From the NCBI GenBank assembly GCA_043721995.1, contig JAYSPT010000100.1, positions 23,231-87,230 on the forward strand: a stretch of DNA of 64,000 nt. The letters run 5' to 3'. The DNA comes from Rhodoglobus sp043721995. Its GTDB lineage: Bacteria > Actinomycetota > Actinomycetes > Actinomycetales > Microbacteriaceae. Shown one piece after another: positions 8,088 to 17,398 of the stretch (position 1 is its first letter; each line of letters begins with the position of its first letter). The notes below the pieces were generated by a model. The model did not search any database, was not told where the DNA came from, and was given only the letters and a program-made list of their open reading frames with translations. Position numbers and translations under genes: made by a program.

Positions 8088-9530
8088 CTAGGCGGCGGGT
8101 GGCGTGCTGGGACGACGTGTGCGCGAGCGCTGGCGAGAACGCGGCGGGCGGGTACGGTCGGCGTCGGCGGCCTGAGCACCTGCCGGCTGAGCTGCTCGCT
8201 CGCTTGAGCCCTGCGCGGAACGCTGGCCGCTATTTTGGCCGCTGGAGCGTTGCCCGCCGGAACCCTGGCTGCCCGAACTACGGCCACCACGGGAGGACCC
8301 CGATGAGCCCGATAAACCGGCCGGTGCGGCAACGCGTGTGGAGTGCGTTCCCGGCAATCGTCCCTTCGTGCCGTCGGGAATGTCGAGATCGCTGAACAGG
8401 TGCGGTGAGGAGGAGTAGGTCTCGGTGGGCTCCGGGATGCCCATGTCGAGTGCCCGGTTGATGAGCGACCACTTATGCATATCGTCCCAGTCCACAAATG
8501 TGACGGCGATCCCGGTCTTGCCGGCGCGCCCGGTACGGCCTGCGCGGTGCAGGTAGGTGTCGTGATCGTCGGGGATGGTGTGATTGATTACGTGCGTCAC
8601 GTCATTGACGTCTATGCCGCGAGCCGCCACATCCGTCGCAATGAGGATGTCTTTCTTGCCGGCCTTGAACGCTGCCATCGCGCGCTCGCGCTGCTCCTGG
8701 TTGAGGTCGCCGTGCACCGCCGCCGCGTTGAAGCCGCGGTCGTTCAACTCTTCAACGAGCTTTGCAGCAGCACGCTTGGTGCGCGTGAAGACGACTGTCT
8801 TGCCGCGCCCCTCGGCCTGAAGAATTCGAGCGATTACCTCGTCTTTGTCGAGGCTGTGTGCGCGATAGACGATGTGCTTGATGTTGGCCTGCGTGAGCCC
8901 TTCGTCGGGGTCTGTCGCGCGGATGTGGATCGGTCGGTTCATGAAGCGGCGAGCCAACGCAACAATCGGGCCGGGCATCGTGGCCGAGAACAACATGGTG
9001 TGGCGCGTGGGTGAGGTCTGTGCGAACAACTTCTCGATGTCGCTGAGGAACCCGAGATCGAGCATTTTGTCGGCCTCATCAAGCACCATGATCTTCACGT
9101 CTTTGAGCGACAACATGCGCTGCGACGCGAGATCGAGCAGGCGGCCGGGCGTACCGACCACCACCTGCGCGCCGGCCTTGAGCTGCTCGACCTGACCCTC
9201 GTACGCCTTGCCGCCGTAGATCGCCACGATCTGCGTTGCGCGATTGGATGCCGCGAGCTCGAGGTCTTCGGCAACCTGTACGCACAACTCACGTGTGGGC
9301 ACCACGACGAGCGCTTTCACGCCCGGCTCCGGATTTGTGCCGAGTGCCTGCAAGAGCGGAAGCCCGAATCCTAGAGTCTTTCCGGTACCGGTCTTTGCCT
9401 GGCCGATGATGTCTTGACCCGCGAGCCCCATCGGAATCGTCTGGGTCTGGATGGGGAACGGTTCGATGATCCCCTTGGTGGCGAGTGCGTCAACCATATC
9501 CTGGTCAATATTGAGTTCTGAGAATGTCAC
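8088..9530 (-). CDS. DEAD-box RNA helicase (RhlE/CsdA type)
   Basis: The 480-residue protein contains the full SF2 motif set: Q motif (EPFPIQTQTIPM), Walker A AKTGTGKT, PTREL, DEAD within VLDEADKML, SAT, and the C-terminal HRAGRTGRAG. It unwinds short RNA duplexes, probably in mRNA decay or ribosome assembly. After residue 400 comes a Gly/Ser/Gln/Arg-rich low-complexity tail that ends in basic RSRQRSRTRR, the usual RNA-binding appendage. The GTG start at 9530 gives the canonical MTFSELNIDQDMV N-terminus. The gene is divergent from the ferritin-like gene, which starts 162 bases away. Confidence 0.95.
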   Translation of the reverse strand: MTFSELNIDQDMVDALATKGIIEPFPIQTQTIPMGLAGQDIIGQAKTGTGKTLGFGLPLLQALGTNPEPGVKALVVVPTRELCVQVAEDLELAASNRATQIVAIYGGKAYEGQVEQLKAGAQVVVGTPGRLLDLASQRMLSLKDVKIMVLDEADKMLDLGFLSDIEKLFAQTSPTRHTMLFSATMPGPIVALARRFMNRPIHIRATDPDEGLTQANIKHIVYRAHSLDKDEVIARILQAEGRGKTVVFTRTKRAAAKLVEELNDRGFNAAAVHGDLNQEQRERAMAAFKAGKKDILIATDVAARGIDVNDVTHVINHTIPDDHDTYLHRAGRTGRAGKTGIAVTFVDWDDMHKWSLINRALDMGIPEPTETYSSSPHLFSDLDIPDGTKGRLPGTHSTRVAAPAGLSGSSGSSRGGRSSGSQGSGGQRSSGQNSGQRSAQGSSERAAQPAGAQAADADRTRPPRSRQRSRTRRPSTPPAA

Positions 9531-9679
9531 TTTATAAAAGCCCTAATGTCTTAAACGGTCGTCTTACGAGTACGCCCGTTCTGACTTGGGGCGCAGAACC
9601 CCCGCCAACATGGGGGGCATGGAGAAAAGTTTACCTGCTCGATGCTGGGCATCCCGGAAGGCGCTCTGGAGCAGTCACG

Positions 9680-9685
9680 TAAGCT
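9680..9685 (+). promoter_or_regulatory. -10 box of the ferritin-like gene (leaderless)
   Basis: TAAGCT lies 7 bases before GTG 9693 and supports that start over the longer frame from 9642. Confidence 0.45.
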
Positions 9686-9692
9686 TGGCGCC

Positions 9693-10415
9693 GTGGCTAA
9701 CTGGTTCTCTCGCAAGCCGAGGCGTGCCGAAGCGCCCCGTATTCGCTCTCGCAGTGACGACCAGGTCACGACCAAGATCCACCTGGTCGAATTCACGCCG
9801 CCGCTGTCGGAGTTTCTGGGTCGTGCCGCCTACGTGCAGTTGACACTCTTCGAGAACCTGTCACGGGCCGTCGCGAGTGCCCCGACGACCGCGGCAAAGG
9901 CCGACATCGGTAAGGCCGCGGGCGTCTCGATCGCGAAGTATCGTGCACTCGCGGACGAGATTACCCGCACGGGCGGGGTGCCCGCCGCGGTGATGGAACC
10001 GTTCAGGTCATCCATCGATGATTTCAAACGGGCCACTTACACCGCCGACTGGCACGAGACAGTGGTCGCCTGTTTTCTCACCTCCGGCTTTCTGGATGAC
10101 TTCTTTGTGCGTCTTGCAGCGGGTTTCCCGGCCGACCAGGCACGGCGCCTCACCGCGATCTACTCGAACGGGAGCGGGGAGGACTTACTCGCAGCACAGC
10201 TGAGGGCGGCGATCTCCCAGAATCCGAAACTCGCATCCCGCAGCGCAATGTGGGGCCGTCGCTTGGTGGGCGACACCATGCTCGTCGCGCGCGCAGCGCT
10301 GCACTATTCCGATGATCACATCACGACCTCGGACGAAGCGCGGATCGAGCCGGTCTTCACGGAACTCATCGCCGCACACACGCGCCGGATGGATTCACTG
10401 GGCCTTACGGCCTAA
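9693..10415 (+). CDS. Ferritin-like fold protein (MiaE-like, actinobacterial family)
   Basis: The 240-residue product begins with a short basic segment (ANWFSRKPRRAEAPRIRSR). A four-helix bundle follows, in which helices include EFLGRAAYVQLTLFENLSRAV and DWHETVVACFLTSGFLDDFF. The family is annotated as ferritin-like or tRNA-hydroxylase-like in actinobacteria and is not characterised. A diiron site is not obvious: few Glu-x-x-His pairs can be picked out, so a catalytic role is uncertain. The GTG at 9693 is chosen because it follows TAAGCT by 7 bases and removes an atypical N-terminus. The stop overlaps that of the convergent small membrane protein gene. Confidence 0.75.
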   Translation: MANWFSRKPRRAEAPRIRSRSDDQVTTKIHLVEFTPPLSEFLGRAAYVQLTLFENLSRAVASAPTTAAKADIGKAAGVSIAKYRALADEITRTGGVPAAVMEPFRSSIDDFKRATYTADWHETVVACFLTSGFLDDFFVRLAAGFPADQARRLTAIYSNGSGEDLLAAQLRAAISQNPKLASRSAMWGRRLVGDTMLVARAALHYSDDHITTSDEARIEPVFTELIAAHTRRMDSLGLTA

Positions 10416-10708
10416 GCCCTACCACCCGAGAGTTGGTGCAGTAAGCGAGCGTCGGCCCGAATGCGCCGCGGTGGGAGCACCAGCGCGACGACGAGGGCGA
10501 CGATGCCGCCGACGACGAGGCTGACCACCCAAATCCAGCCGCCGCCGAATTTCCAGCCCGCCCACACCAGCCCGACCCACACCGCGGCCGTGACTGCGCC
10601 AGAGAGTGCAGGCAGCAGTAGTACGCCGTACGTGCCTCGCCGGGGAAGCAGGTAGCGTGCCACTGCACCGAAACTGGCGCCGATCACGGTTACGAAGAGC
10701 AGTTCCAT
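10412..10708 (-). CDS. Small membrane protein of unknown function
   Basis: The 98-residue protein has about three hydrophobic helices: 1-20 (MELLFVTVIGASFGAVARYL), 28-50 and 56-80. It ends in a basic tail PPRRIRADARLLHQL. AAGGA lies 6 bases before the ATG and serves as ribosome binding site. The stop codon shares bases with that of the convergent ferritin-like gene. I recognise it only as the kind of short membrane protein common next to this ferritin-like gene in Microbacteriaceae; no function is proposed. Confidence 0.7.
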   Translation of the reverse strand: MELLFVTVIGASFGAVARYLLPRRGTYGVLLLPALSGAVTAAVWVGLVWAGWKFGGGWIWVVSLVVGGIVALVVALVLPPRRIRADARLLHQLSGGRA

Positions 10709-10776
10709 GCTGGATCCTTAGGGTGCCATCTGACGGGGCTCAGTGCGACCCGAGCGTCAAAAACTGACTGGGAAAA

Positions 10777-11001
10777 TCAGGCGACGAAGCCGATTCTGCG
10801 GGATTCTTCGGAGCCGACTTCAATGTATGAGAGCGAGATGGTGGGCACGATGTAAAACTTGCCCTTATCGTCTCGGAGCTTCACGAACTTCGCATCGGAG
10901 TCGAGCGCGTCGGCGATCACTTTCTCCACCTCGGCGGAGGTCTGAGTTGACTCGAAGCTAATTTCACGGGGGCTGTTGGCGATGCCGATTCGAATGTCCA
11001 C
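10777..11001 (-). CDS. DUF3107 protein
   Basis: The 74-residue protein matches DUF3107: it begins VDIRIGIANSPREISF, has the acidic VEKVIADAL helix and ends with SLSYIEVGSEESRRIGFV. It corresponds to mycobacterial Rv3208A (TB9.4), whose function is unknown. The GTG at 11001 follows TAATCT by 7 bases. A much longer frame upstream on this strand (to 11676) is antisense to the helicase gene and is rejected. DUF3107 sits divergent from adnA here, in keeping with its association with this repair region in actinobacteria. Confidence 0.88.
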   Translation of the reverse strand: MDIRIGIANSPREISFESTQTSAEVEKVIADALDSDAKFVKLRDDKGKFYIVPTISLSYIEVGSEESRRIGFVA

Positions 11002-11008
11002 GATTGAA

Positions 11009-11014
11009 AGATTA
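11009..11014 (-). promoter_or_regulatory. -10 box of the DUF3107 gene (leaderless)
   Basis: TAATCT on the minus strand lies 7 bases before GTG 11001. Confidence 0.45.
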
Positions 11015-11088
11015 CGACACAACGCCGGGACGGTTGTCGGCCGTTCTCTGTGAGCGCAGAGCGCGGGGTGCGTGTCACCCCTTCGCAG

Positions 11089-11094
11089 TACCGT
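11089..11094 (+). promoter_or_regulatory. -10 box of the adnA-adnB operon (leaderless)
   Basis: TACCGT lies exactly 6 bases before GTG 11101. Confidence 0.45.
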
Positions 11095-11100
11095 TGACGC

Positions 11101-14100
11101 GTGATGATCACCGGTTTTCAGCGTGGCGAGCTCGCTGCGCCCACGCCGGTGACGCTCGATCAATCTCAACGCGCGGTACTCGAGCTTGCCGATGGCGCGA
11201 GCGCTGCTGTCATCGGGGCGCCGGGAACCGGAAAAACCACGACACTTGTTGAACTCATTGCAGATCGCGTGCTTGGGCACGGGTGGACGACCGATCAGGT
11301 GCTGGCTCTCACTCCCACACGTTCGACGGCCACTCGTCTGAGAGACGCGATTGCCTTGCGGCTCACAGCGACCACTACCGGACCGATGGCGCGCACGGTG
11401 AATTCGCTCGCGTTCGAGATCGTGCGAGATGCTGCGCGAGCAGCCGGCACCGCCCCGCCCCGCCTGGTGACGGGTGGCGAACAGGATGCCGACATCGCGG
11501 GGCTCATCGAGGGACAGCTCGAGGAGGGAACCGGCCGCTACTGGCCGCCGACGCTCTCGCCGGAGGTGCGAGGGCTTCGCCGTTTCCGCACAGAACTCCG
11601 CGAACTGATGATGCGCGCGACGGAGTACAACGTCAGTCCCAGCCAACTGCGCACCCTTGGCGCGCAGCACGAGCATCCCGAGTGGGTCGCGGCGGCCGAC
11701 TTCATCGACGAGTATCTCGCCGTTATCTCGACCACGCGTGAATCGCAGTTCGACCCATCAGAGCTCGCGCGCTTCGCGGTCGCCGCGATTGAAGCCGGCG
11801 ATCTTGGCGAGCGCGTTTCATCCCTGCGTCTGGTTTTGGTGGATGACCTTCAGGAGGCCACCGAGTCCACACTCGCGATTCTGCGCGCATTGGCCGGCAG
11901 GGGAATAGCCGTTATCGCGTTCGGTGATCCGGATATCGCGGCGAACGCCTTCCGCGGCGGCGAGCCTGACGCCCTCGGTCGCTTGAGCACTGTGCTCGGA
12001 ACTCCCGTGACTGCACTCATCCTCTCGACTGCCCACCGCCAAGGTGCGGCGCTACGAGCGTTCACGTCGACTATTACGGCCCGAATTGGCACTGCCGCCG
12101 CCGGCATGCAGCGGACGGCGACCGGCACAGCCGACGGGGGCACGGTCTCCAGAATCGAAGCGACGAGTCCCGCTCGGCAGTGGGCGGCTGTCGCGCGCAT
12201 CCTGCGGCAACAGCACCTCGAGCATGGCGTGCCGTGGAGCGATATGGCGGTGATTGTGCGAGGCGGTGCCCAACTGGCGACCATCTCACGATCGCTGGCG
12301 CTTGCCGAGGTGCCGACTCGATCATCTGTGGGCTCGACCGCATTGCGCGATGAGAACTCGGCGCGAGGCTTGCTCACGCTCGTCGACGTGGGGATCGGCC
12401 GTTCGCCCCTCACGCCCCAACTTGCGACTGAACTGCTGCTGTCCCCGTTCGGTGGCCTCGACCGACTTACCCTGCGACGCCTGAGGCTGGCCCTGCGCGC
12501 GGAGGAGGTGGCAGGAGGAGGCGCTCGCCCCGCCGATGAGTTGCTCGTCGAGGCGCTCGAGGCCCCCGGCCGCTTAGTGAGCATCGACACCCGGGTTGCT
12601 CGCGCAGCAGAGAAGCTCGCGGGCACGCTCGCGTTGCTCAGGTCAAACGGTGGGTCAATCGAGGAACTGCTCTGGATAGCGTGGGATCGCAGCGGGCTCG
12701 CGCGCACCTGGTACGAACAGGCGATGGGTGGCGGGGTCACCGCCGCCGAAGCGAACCGCAGCCTCGACGGCGTCGTCGCACTGTTCACAGCGGCGAAGAG
12801 GTTTGTGGAGCGTCGGCCAGAAACGGGAGCATTCGTCTTCCTCGCAGACATGCTCGAAGCCGAGGTTCCCGAAGACACGCTCTCCCCTCAGCCAACCGAT
12901 GATGCGGTTTTGATCGCTACGCCAGCGGGTGTCGTCGGCCTCGAATTCGACACGGTGGTGGTCGGTGCCGTGCAGGATGCCGTGTGGCCGAACCTGCGCT
13001 TGCGCGGCACGCTCTTTTCGGCGCAGCAACTCGTGGGCGTGGTCACCGGCGTCGATTCTGGCACCGTCGATGAGCGGCGGCAGGTGCTTTCCGATGAGTT
13101 GCGGATGTTTGCGCTCGCCGTCTCGCGCGCCCGAACGCGCGTAGTCGTGTCGGCGGTTGCCAACGACGACGAGGCAGCGAGCCCCTTCATGTCGCTTCTG
13201 CCACCGGACACAGAGGTACTGGACTCGGCTAACGTGATCCCGCTCTCATTGCGCGCGATGACGGGGGCGTTACGTCGTTACTCCGTTACCGGTCTCAGTC
13301 GTAGCGGCGCACCGGTGTCCCGCGAATCGGCGGCGGCATCGCTCGCGGCTCTTGTCGCCGAGGGCGTCAGCGGCGCCGATCCATCGCAATGGCATGGACT
13401 GCTTCCGCTGTCGAGCACGGGACCGTTGTACGAGAACGAGCAGGTGCCGGTGTCACCGTCGGGGCTGGAAAAACTGCTCAAAGATCCACTCGATTGGTTC
13501 CTCGAGCACATCGCGGGCTCCAACTCGGGAGTCATCGCGAACGTGGGCACGATCATCCATGCCGCGATGGAGAACGCGGAGACCACCTCAGCCGAAGACC
13601 TGTCGAAGGTTGTCGAAGCCCGCTGGAGCGAGCTGATTTTCGAGGCACCATGGCTCGAAGAGCGGCAACGAAGGATCGCCAGGAAACTCACGGATGCCCT
13701 CGCCGAGTACCTCGAAGATTTCGCGCAGGAGGGGAAGACGCTGATTGGCGCCGAGAGTCGTTTTGCGATCGACGTGGATCGGGCGACCTTGCGCGGCTCG
13801 ATCGACCGAGTTGAGCGTTCCGCTGATGGAGCCGTCGTGATCGTTGACCTCAAGACCGGCGTACCCATCACGAAGCAGTCAGACATCGACGAGCATCCGC
13901 AACTTGGCGCATACCAGCTCGCCTATGCCGAGGGAATCCTCGATGAGGCGTTGCGCGGATATGGTCCGCATCACGGTGGAGGGGCACGGCTGCTCTTCGT
14001 CAAAGCCGGTAAAAATGCAAAGGCCTACCGCGTGGGAACTCAAAAACAGTTCACACCCGAGAAGCTCGATGCGTTCCGCGAGCGCGTGCGGGAGGCATCG

Positions 14101-14211
14101 ATGTTGATCGCCGCTGCCCAGTTCGAAGGCGATCAGGAACTCTCACCTTTCGGTCGTGGAGACCCTTCACGACTTCGCATTCATCGTGTGCGGGCGGTGT
14201 CGAGTGACTGA
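11101..14211 (+). CDS. adnA: AdnA-like helicase-nuclease subunit (UvrD-like motor plus RecB-like nuclease)
   Basis: The 1036-residue protein has an N-terminal SF1A motor with Walker A GAPGTGKTTT at 39-48 and a C-terminal RecB-family nuclease domain with IVDLKTG around 914-920 and QLGAYQLAY. In mycobacteria AdnA and AdnB form a heterodimer that resects double-strand breaks; length and order here match (AdnA about 1045 residues, then AdnB). The motor is degenerate: motif II reads VDDLQE instead of DExxD and motif III lacks the usual GDPxQSIY. This agrees with AdnA being the lesser motor. It overlaps adnB by 8 bases, so translation is coupled. The GTG start follows TACCGT by 6 bases. Confidence 0.88.
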   Translation: MMITGFQRGELAAPTPVTLDQSQRAVLELADGASAAVIGAPGTGKTTTLVELIADRVLGHGWTTDQVLALTPTRSTATRLRDAIALRLTATTTGPMARTVNSLAFEIVRDAARAAGTAPPRLVTGGEQDADIAGLIEGQLEEGTGRYWPPTLSPEVRGLRRFRTELRELMMRATEYNVSPSQLRTLGAQHEHPEWVAAADFIDEYLAVISTTRESQFDPSELARFAVAAIEAGDLGERVSSLRLVLVDDLQEATESTLAILRALAGRGIAVIAFGDPDIAANAFRGGEPDALGRLSTVLGTPVTALILSTAHRQGAALRAFTSTITARIGTAAAGMQRTATGTADGGTVSRIEATSPARQWAAVARILRQQHLEHGVPWSDMAVIVRGGAQLATISRSLALAEVPTRSSVGSTALRDENSARGLLTLVDVGIGRSPLTPQLATELLLSPFGGLDRLTLRRLRLALRAEEVAGGGARPADELLVEALEAPGRLVSIDTRVARAAEKLAGTLALLRSNGGSIEELLWIAWDRSGLARTWYEQAMGGGVTAAEANRSLDGVVALFTAAKRFVERRPETGAFVFLADMLEAEVPEDTLSPQPTDDAVLIATPAGVVGLEFDTVVVGAVQDAVWPNLRLRGTLFSAQQLVGVVTGVDSGTVDERRQVLSDELRMFALAVSRARTRVVVSAVANDDEAASPFMSLLPPDTEVLDSANVIPLSLRAMTGALRRYSVTGLSRSGAPVSRESAAASLAALVAEGVSGADPSQWHGLLPLSSTGPLYENEQVPVSPSGLEKLLKDPLDWFLEHIAGSNSGVIANVGTIIHAAMENAETTSAEDLSKVVEARWSELIFEAPWLEERQRRIARKLTDALAEYLEDFAQEGKTLIGAESRFAIDVDRATLRGSIDRVERSADGAVVIVDLKTGVPITKQSDIDEHPQLGAYQLAYAEGILDEALRGYGPHHGGGARLLFVKAGKNAKAYRVGTQKQFTPEKLDAFRERVREASMLIAAAQFEGDQELSPFGRGDPSRLRIHRVRAVSSD

Positions 14212-17200
14212 CCTCAGCGCTTCCGCGATCACTGCGAACGCAATCGCTGACGCCCTCGGTCGCTCGAGGCCGACTCCGCAGCAGCGCGCGGTTATTGAGG
14301 CGCCCCTCGAACCAGCCCTCGTGGTGGCCGGTGCGGGCAGCGGCAAAACCGAGACGATGGCCGGGCGCGTGCTCTGGCTGCTTGCGAACCAGCTTGTGCG
14401 CCCGAGCGAGATCCTCGGGCTCACGTTCACTCGCAAGGCGTCGGGCGAGCTCTCGGCACGAATCCGGGAGCGCATTGCCGCTCTCGCTGCGGTGGGCATG
14501 CTCGGGGAGGCATACGACCCGTTTGAGGCGCCGACAGTCTCAACATATAACTCTTACGCGAACGCCCTTTACCGTGACAATTCGATAGTTCTCGGGCGTG
14601 AGAGCGATGGCGCTGTGCTGGGCGAGGCCGCAGCCTGGCAACTTGCGCGCTCTACCGTCATCTCGAGTCGGATCGGGGGACTGGCCGATTTTGACAAAGC
14701 ACTCGAGCGGGTGACTCGGGCAACCCTGTCTGTCGCGCGCGGACTCACGGAGAACGTTGCTGACCCTGATGCGATCCGGGCACTCGTCGCGCGATTCAAG
14801 TCAGTAGTTGACCTGCCTGCAGCGGGCAAATACCCATACGCCGACGTCGACAAGATTGCCGAGACGGTCGGTGCCCTCGACACGCTCGTTGGGCTCGCAG
14901 CCGAATACGACGCGGTGAAAGCCCGGCGCGGACTCGTCGAGTACTCCGACCAGGTAGCCCTCGCGCTCCAGATCATCGGCCTCTCGCCAGCCGTCGCCGC
15001 GCTCGAGCGGGAGAAGTACCGGGTCGTGCTGCTGGATGAGTACCAGGACACGTCGGTCGTGCAGGCCCGGCTGCTCGCGACACTCTTCGCCGGGCATCCA
15101 GTGATGGCGGTCGGCGACCCCAACCAGTCGATTTATGGATGGCGCGGCGCGAGTGCCTCGAACCTCGACGAATTTGCCCGTTCGTTCGGGTCTGGCGACG
15201 CCCGGTACGCGCTCACGACGAGCTGGCGCAACGGCCGTCACATCCTCGACGCGGCGAACTCGATCGTCGCGCCATTTGGAGGCGGTCGGGATGGTGTCGG
15301 GAGGGTCAGAGTCGAGCGCCTCGAACCGAGTTCAACGGCAACAAACCTCCCGGTCGACGTCGCCTTCGAAAACACCGTCATCGATGAGGCGTACGCGGCC
15401 GCGAGCTGGCTCAAGGCGCGCATCGCAGAGGGGTATCCGCGCGACGGCAAGCCGGGATCCGCCGCCATGCTCTTTCGCACGCGCAAGATGCAGGGTTACT
15501 TCCTCGATGCGATGCGCCGAGCTGAGGTCCCATTCCATGTGCTCGGCATCGGGGGCCTGATGGCCGAGCCCGAGATTGCGGACCTCGTGTGTGCGCTCAC
15601 CGTTGTGCAGGACCCTTCGGCCGGGCTCGAACTCATCCGCCTGCTCGCGGGTTCGCGCTGGCGGATCGGCGTTCAAGACCTGCACGCGCTCAACCGGCTG
15701 GCGTCGTGGCTTCGAGATCGTGACTACGCGCAGCACAAGTACGACGACGAGTTGGCCGCAAAGCTGCGCACCAGCGTGACCGAGGGCGAAGGCGGGTCCA
15801 TCGTCGACGCGCTGGACTTCCTCGCTCACGCGCGGGAAGACCACCTCGCGCTCAGCAATTTCAGCGCGCTGGGTATTGAGCGCCTCCGGGATGCAGGTCG
15901 CACGCTCGCACGGATGCGCTCGCGTTCCTCACTTCCACTGCCCGATTTTGCGGCCTTCGTGCTGCAGGAGCTGCAACTGGATATCGAGGTCGCAGCAAAC
16001 GACTTTCGCGCCCTCGGCACGGCGACCTTCGACGCCTTCTTCGACGCCATCAACAGCTATCTCGCCATCGACGAGGTGGCAACGCTCGGTGGCTTCCTTT
16101 CGTGGCTGCACGAGGCAGAACTGCGGGAAGACCTCGCCCCGCGCCCCGAAGACCCCGAACCTGGCACCGTGCAGGTGCTGACCATCCACGGTGCGAAGGG
16201 CCTTGAGTGGGACGCGGTTGTCGTGCCCCGACTAGTCGACAAAGAGTTGCCGGGTGAGCCGGTAGAGGGCGGCTATCTGGGCTGGCTGAGCTTCGGGGTG
16301 TTTCCGTGGCCGTTCCGGGGCGATGCCGCAGAGCTCCCGGTCTTCCACTGGGAGTCTGCGACAACTCGCAAGGAATTGCTCGACGAACGGGACAGCTTCC
16401 GGTCCCGTGTGCGCGAGCACCTCGGTGCCGAGGAACGACGACTGGCTTACGTCGCCGTCACGCGCGCGCGGCACTCGCTCCTGCTTACCGGTTCGTCGTG
16501 GGCGACCCAAAAGGATGCCCGCACGCCGAGCATCTTCCTGCGCGAGCTATCGGAGGCCGGCATCGTCGGCGCACTCCCATCCGACCCGGTGGACGCGACG
16601 AATCCCCTGGGCGAAAAGCTCGAGCGCATCGTGTGGCCCCTGGACCCGCTCGGTACACGCCGCGACGCGGTCGAGCACGCGGCACGGGCGGTGGGGTTGG
16701 CCGAGCCGATGATCACCGGTCCGTGGAGTCGTGACCTTGAGCTGCTGGTGGAGGAGCGTCGTGCGCGCATGAACGCCAGTGGGCTCGTCGTGATGCCAAC
16801 CCGGGTGCCTGCATCCCGCTTCAAGGATTATGTGAATGATCCGGCATCCGTCGCATCATCGCTGCGCCGGCCAATGCCGGAGAAGCCCTACCGCGCGACC
16901 CAACTCGGAACGCTGTTCCACTCGTGGGTGGAGAACCGCTCGAGTGCCGGCGGGGATACGGACGAACTCGATGCCGCGGCGACCGAACTCGACATCGACG
17001 ACGTCATCGATGATTCGGATGTCCAGCTTGCGCGCCTCAAAGCGATCTTCGAAGGCAGCCCGTGGGCAAATCGACTTCCCGTTGATGTCGAGCGAGAGAT
17101 CCACCTGCCGTTCGATGGCCGGATTGTCGTCTGCAAGATCGATGCGGTGTACGCGACTGGCGACCGCTACGAGATTGTGGACTGGAAGACGGGCAAGTCT

Positions 17201-17398
17201 CCGTCGGGAGCAAAAGATCTCGAAGACAAGCAGCTGCAGCTTGCCCTCTACCGCCTCGCATACGCGAAGTGGAAAGGCATCGAGCCGGAGCTCATCGACT
17301 CGGTGTTCTACTACGTGGCCGACGACCGAATCATTCGGCCGACGCACATCTACGACGAAGAGGAACTGCTCGAACGGTGGCGCTCAGCGCTCAGCTAG
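14204..17398 (+). CDS. adnB: AdnB-like helicase-nuclease subunit (lead motor)
   Basis: The 1064-residue protein has canonical UvrD/Rep motifs: Q motif RPTPQQRAVIEA, Walker A GAGSGKTE at 43-50, motif Ia TFTRKA, motif II LLDEYQDTS, motif III VGDPNQSIYGWRGAS, motif V TIHGAKGLEWDAVVV and motif VI VAVTRARHSLLL. The C-terminal RecB-like nuclease has IVDWKTGKSP around 990-1000 and KQLQLALYRLAY. As AdnB in mycobacteria it should be the translocating ATPase of the break-resection complex. GTG 14204 is chosen because it overlaps the adnA stop (GTGACTGA). The gene converges on the phosphotransferase-like gene, with ends overlapping by 8 bases. Confidence 0.92.
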   Translation: MTDLSASAITANAIADALGRSRPTPQQRAVIEAPLEPALVVAGAGSGKTETMAGRVLWLLANQLVRPSEILGLTFTRKASGELSARIRERIAALAAVGMLGEAYDPFEAPTVSTYNSYANALYRDNSIVLGRESDGAVLGEAAAWQLARSTVISSRIGGLADFDKALERVTRATLSVARGLTENVADPDAIRALVARFKSVVDLPAAGKYPYADVDKIAETVGALDTLVGLAAEYDAVKARRGLVEYSDQVALALQIIGLSPAVAALEREKYRVVLLDEYQDTSVVQARLLATLFAGHPVMAVGDPNQSIYGWRGASASNLDEFARSFGSGDARYALTTSWRNGRHILDAANSIVAPFGGGRDGVGRVRVERLEPSSTATNLPVDVAFENTVIDEAYAAASWLKARIAEGYPRDGKPGSAAMLFRTRKMQGYFLDAMRRAEVPFHVLGIGGLMAEPEIADLVCALTVVQDPSAGLELIRLLAGSRWRIGVQDLHALNRLASWLRDRDYAQHKYDDELAAKLRTSVTEGEGGSIVDALDFLAHAREDHLALSNFSALGIERLRDAGRTLARMRSRSSLPLPDFAAFVLQELQLDIEVAANDFRALGTATFDAFFDAINSYLAIDEVATLGGFLSWLHEAELREDLAPRPEDPEPGTVQVLTIHGAKGLEWDAVVVPRLVDKELPGEPVEGGYLGWLSFGVFPWPFRGDAAELPVFHWESATTRKELLDERDSFRSRVREHLGAEERRLAYVAVTRARHSLLLTGSSWATQKDARTPSIFLRELSEAGIVGALPSDPVDATNPLGEKLERIVWPLDPLGTRRDAVEHAARAVGLAEPMITGPWSRDLELLVEERRARMNASGLVVMPTRVPASRFKDYVNDPASVASSLRRPMPEKPYRATQLGTLFHSWVENRSSAGGDTDELDAAATELDIDDVIDDSDVQLARLKAIFEGSPWANRLPVDVEREIHLPFDGRIVVCKIDAVYATGDRYEIVDWKTGKSPSGAKDLEDKQLQLALYRLAYAKWKGIEPELIDSVFYYVADDRIIRPTHIYDEEELLERWRSALS

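Noticed and set aside
10777..11676. A 299-residue minus-strand frame that includes DUF3107
   Set aside because: Only the last 74 codons match DUF3107; the rest is antisense to adnA, and a -10 box supports GTG 11001.
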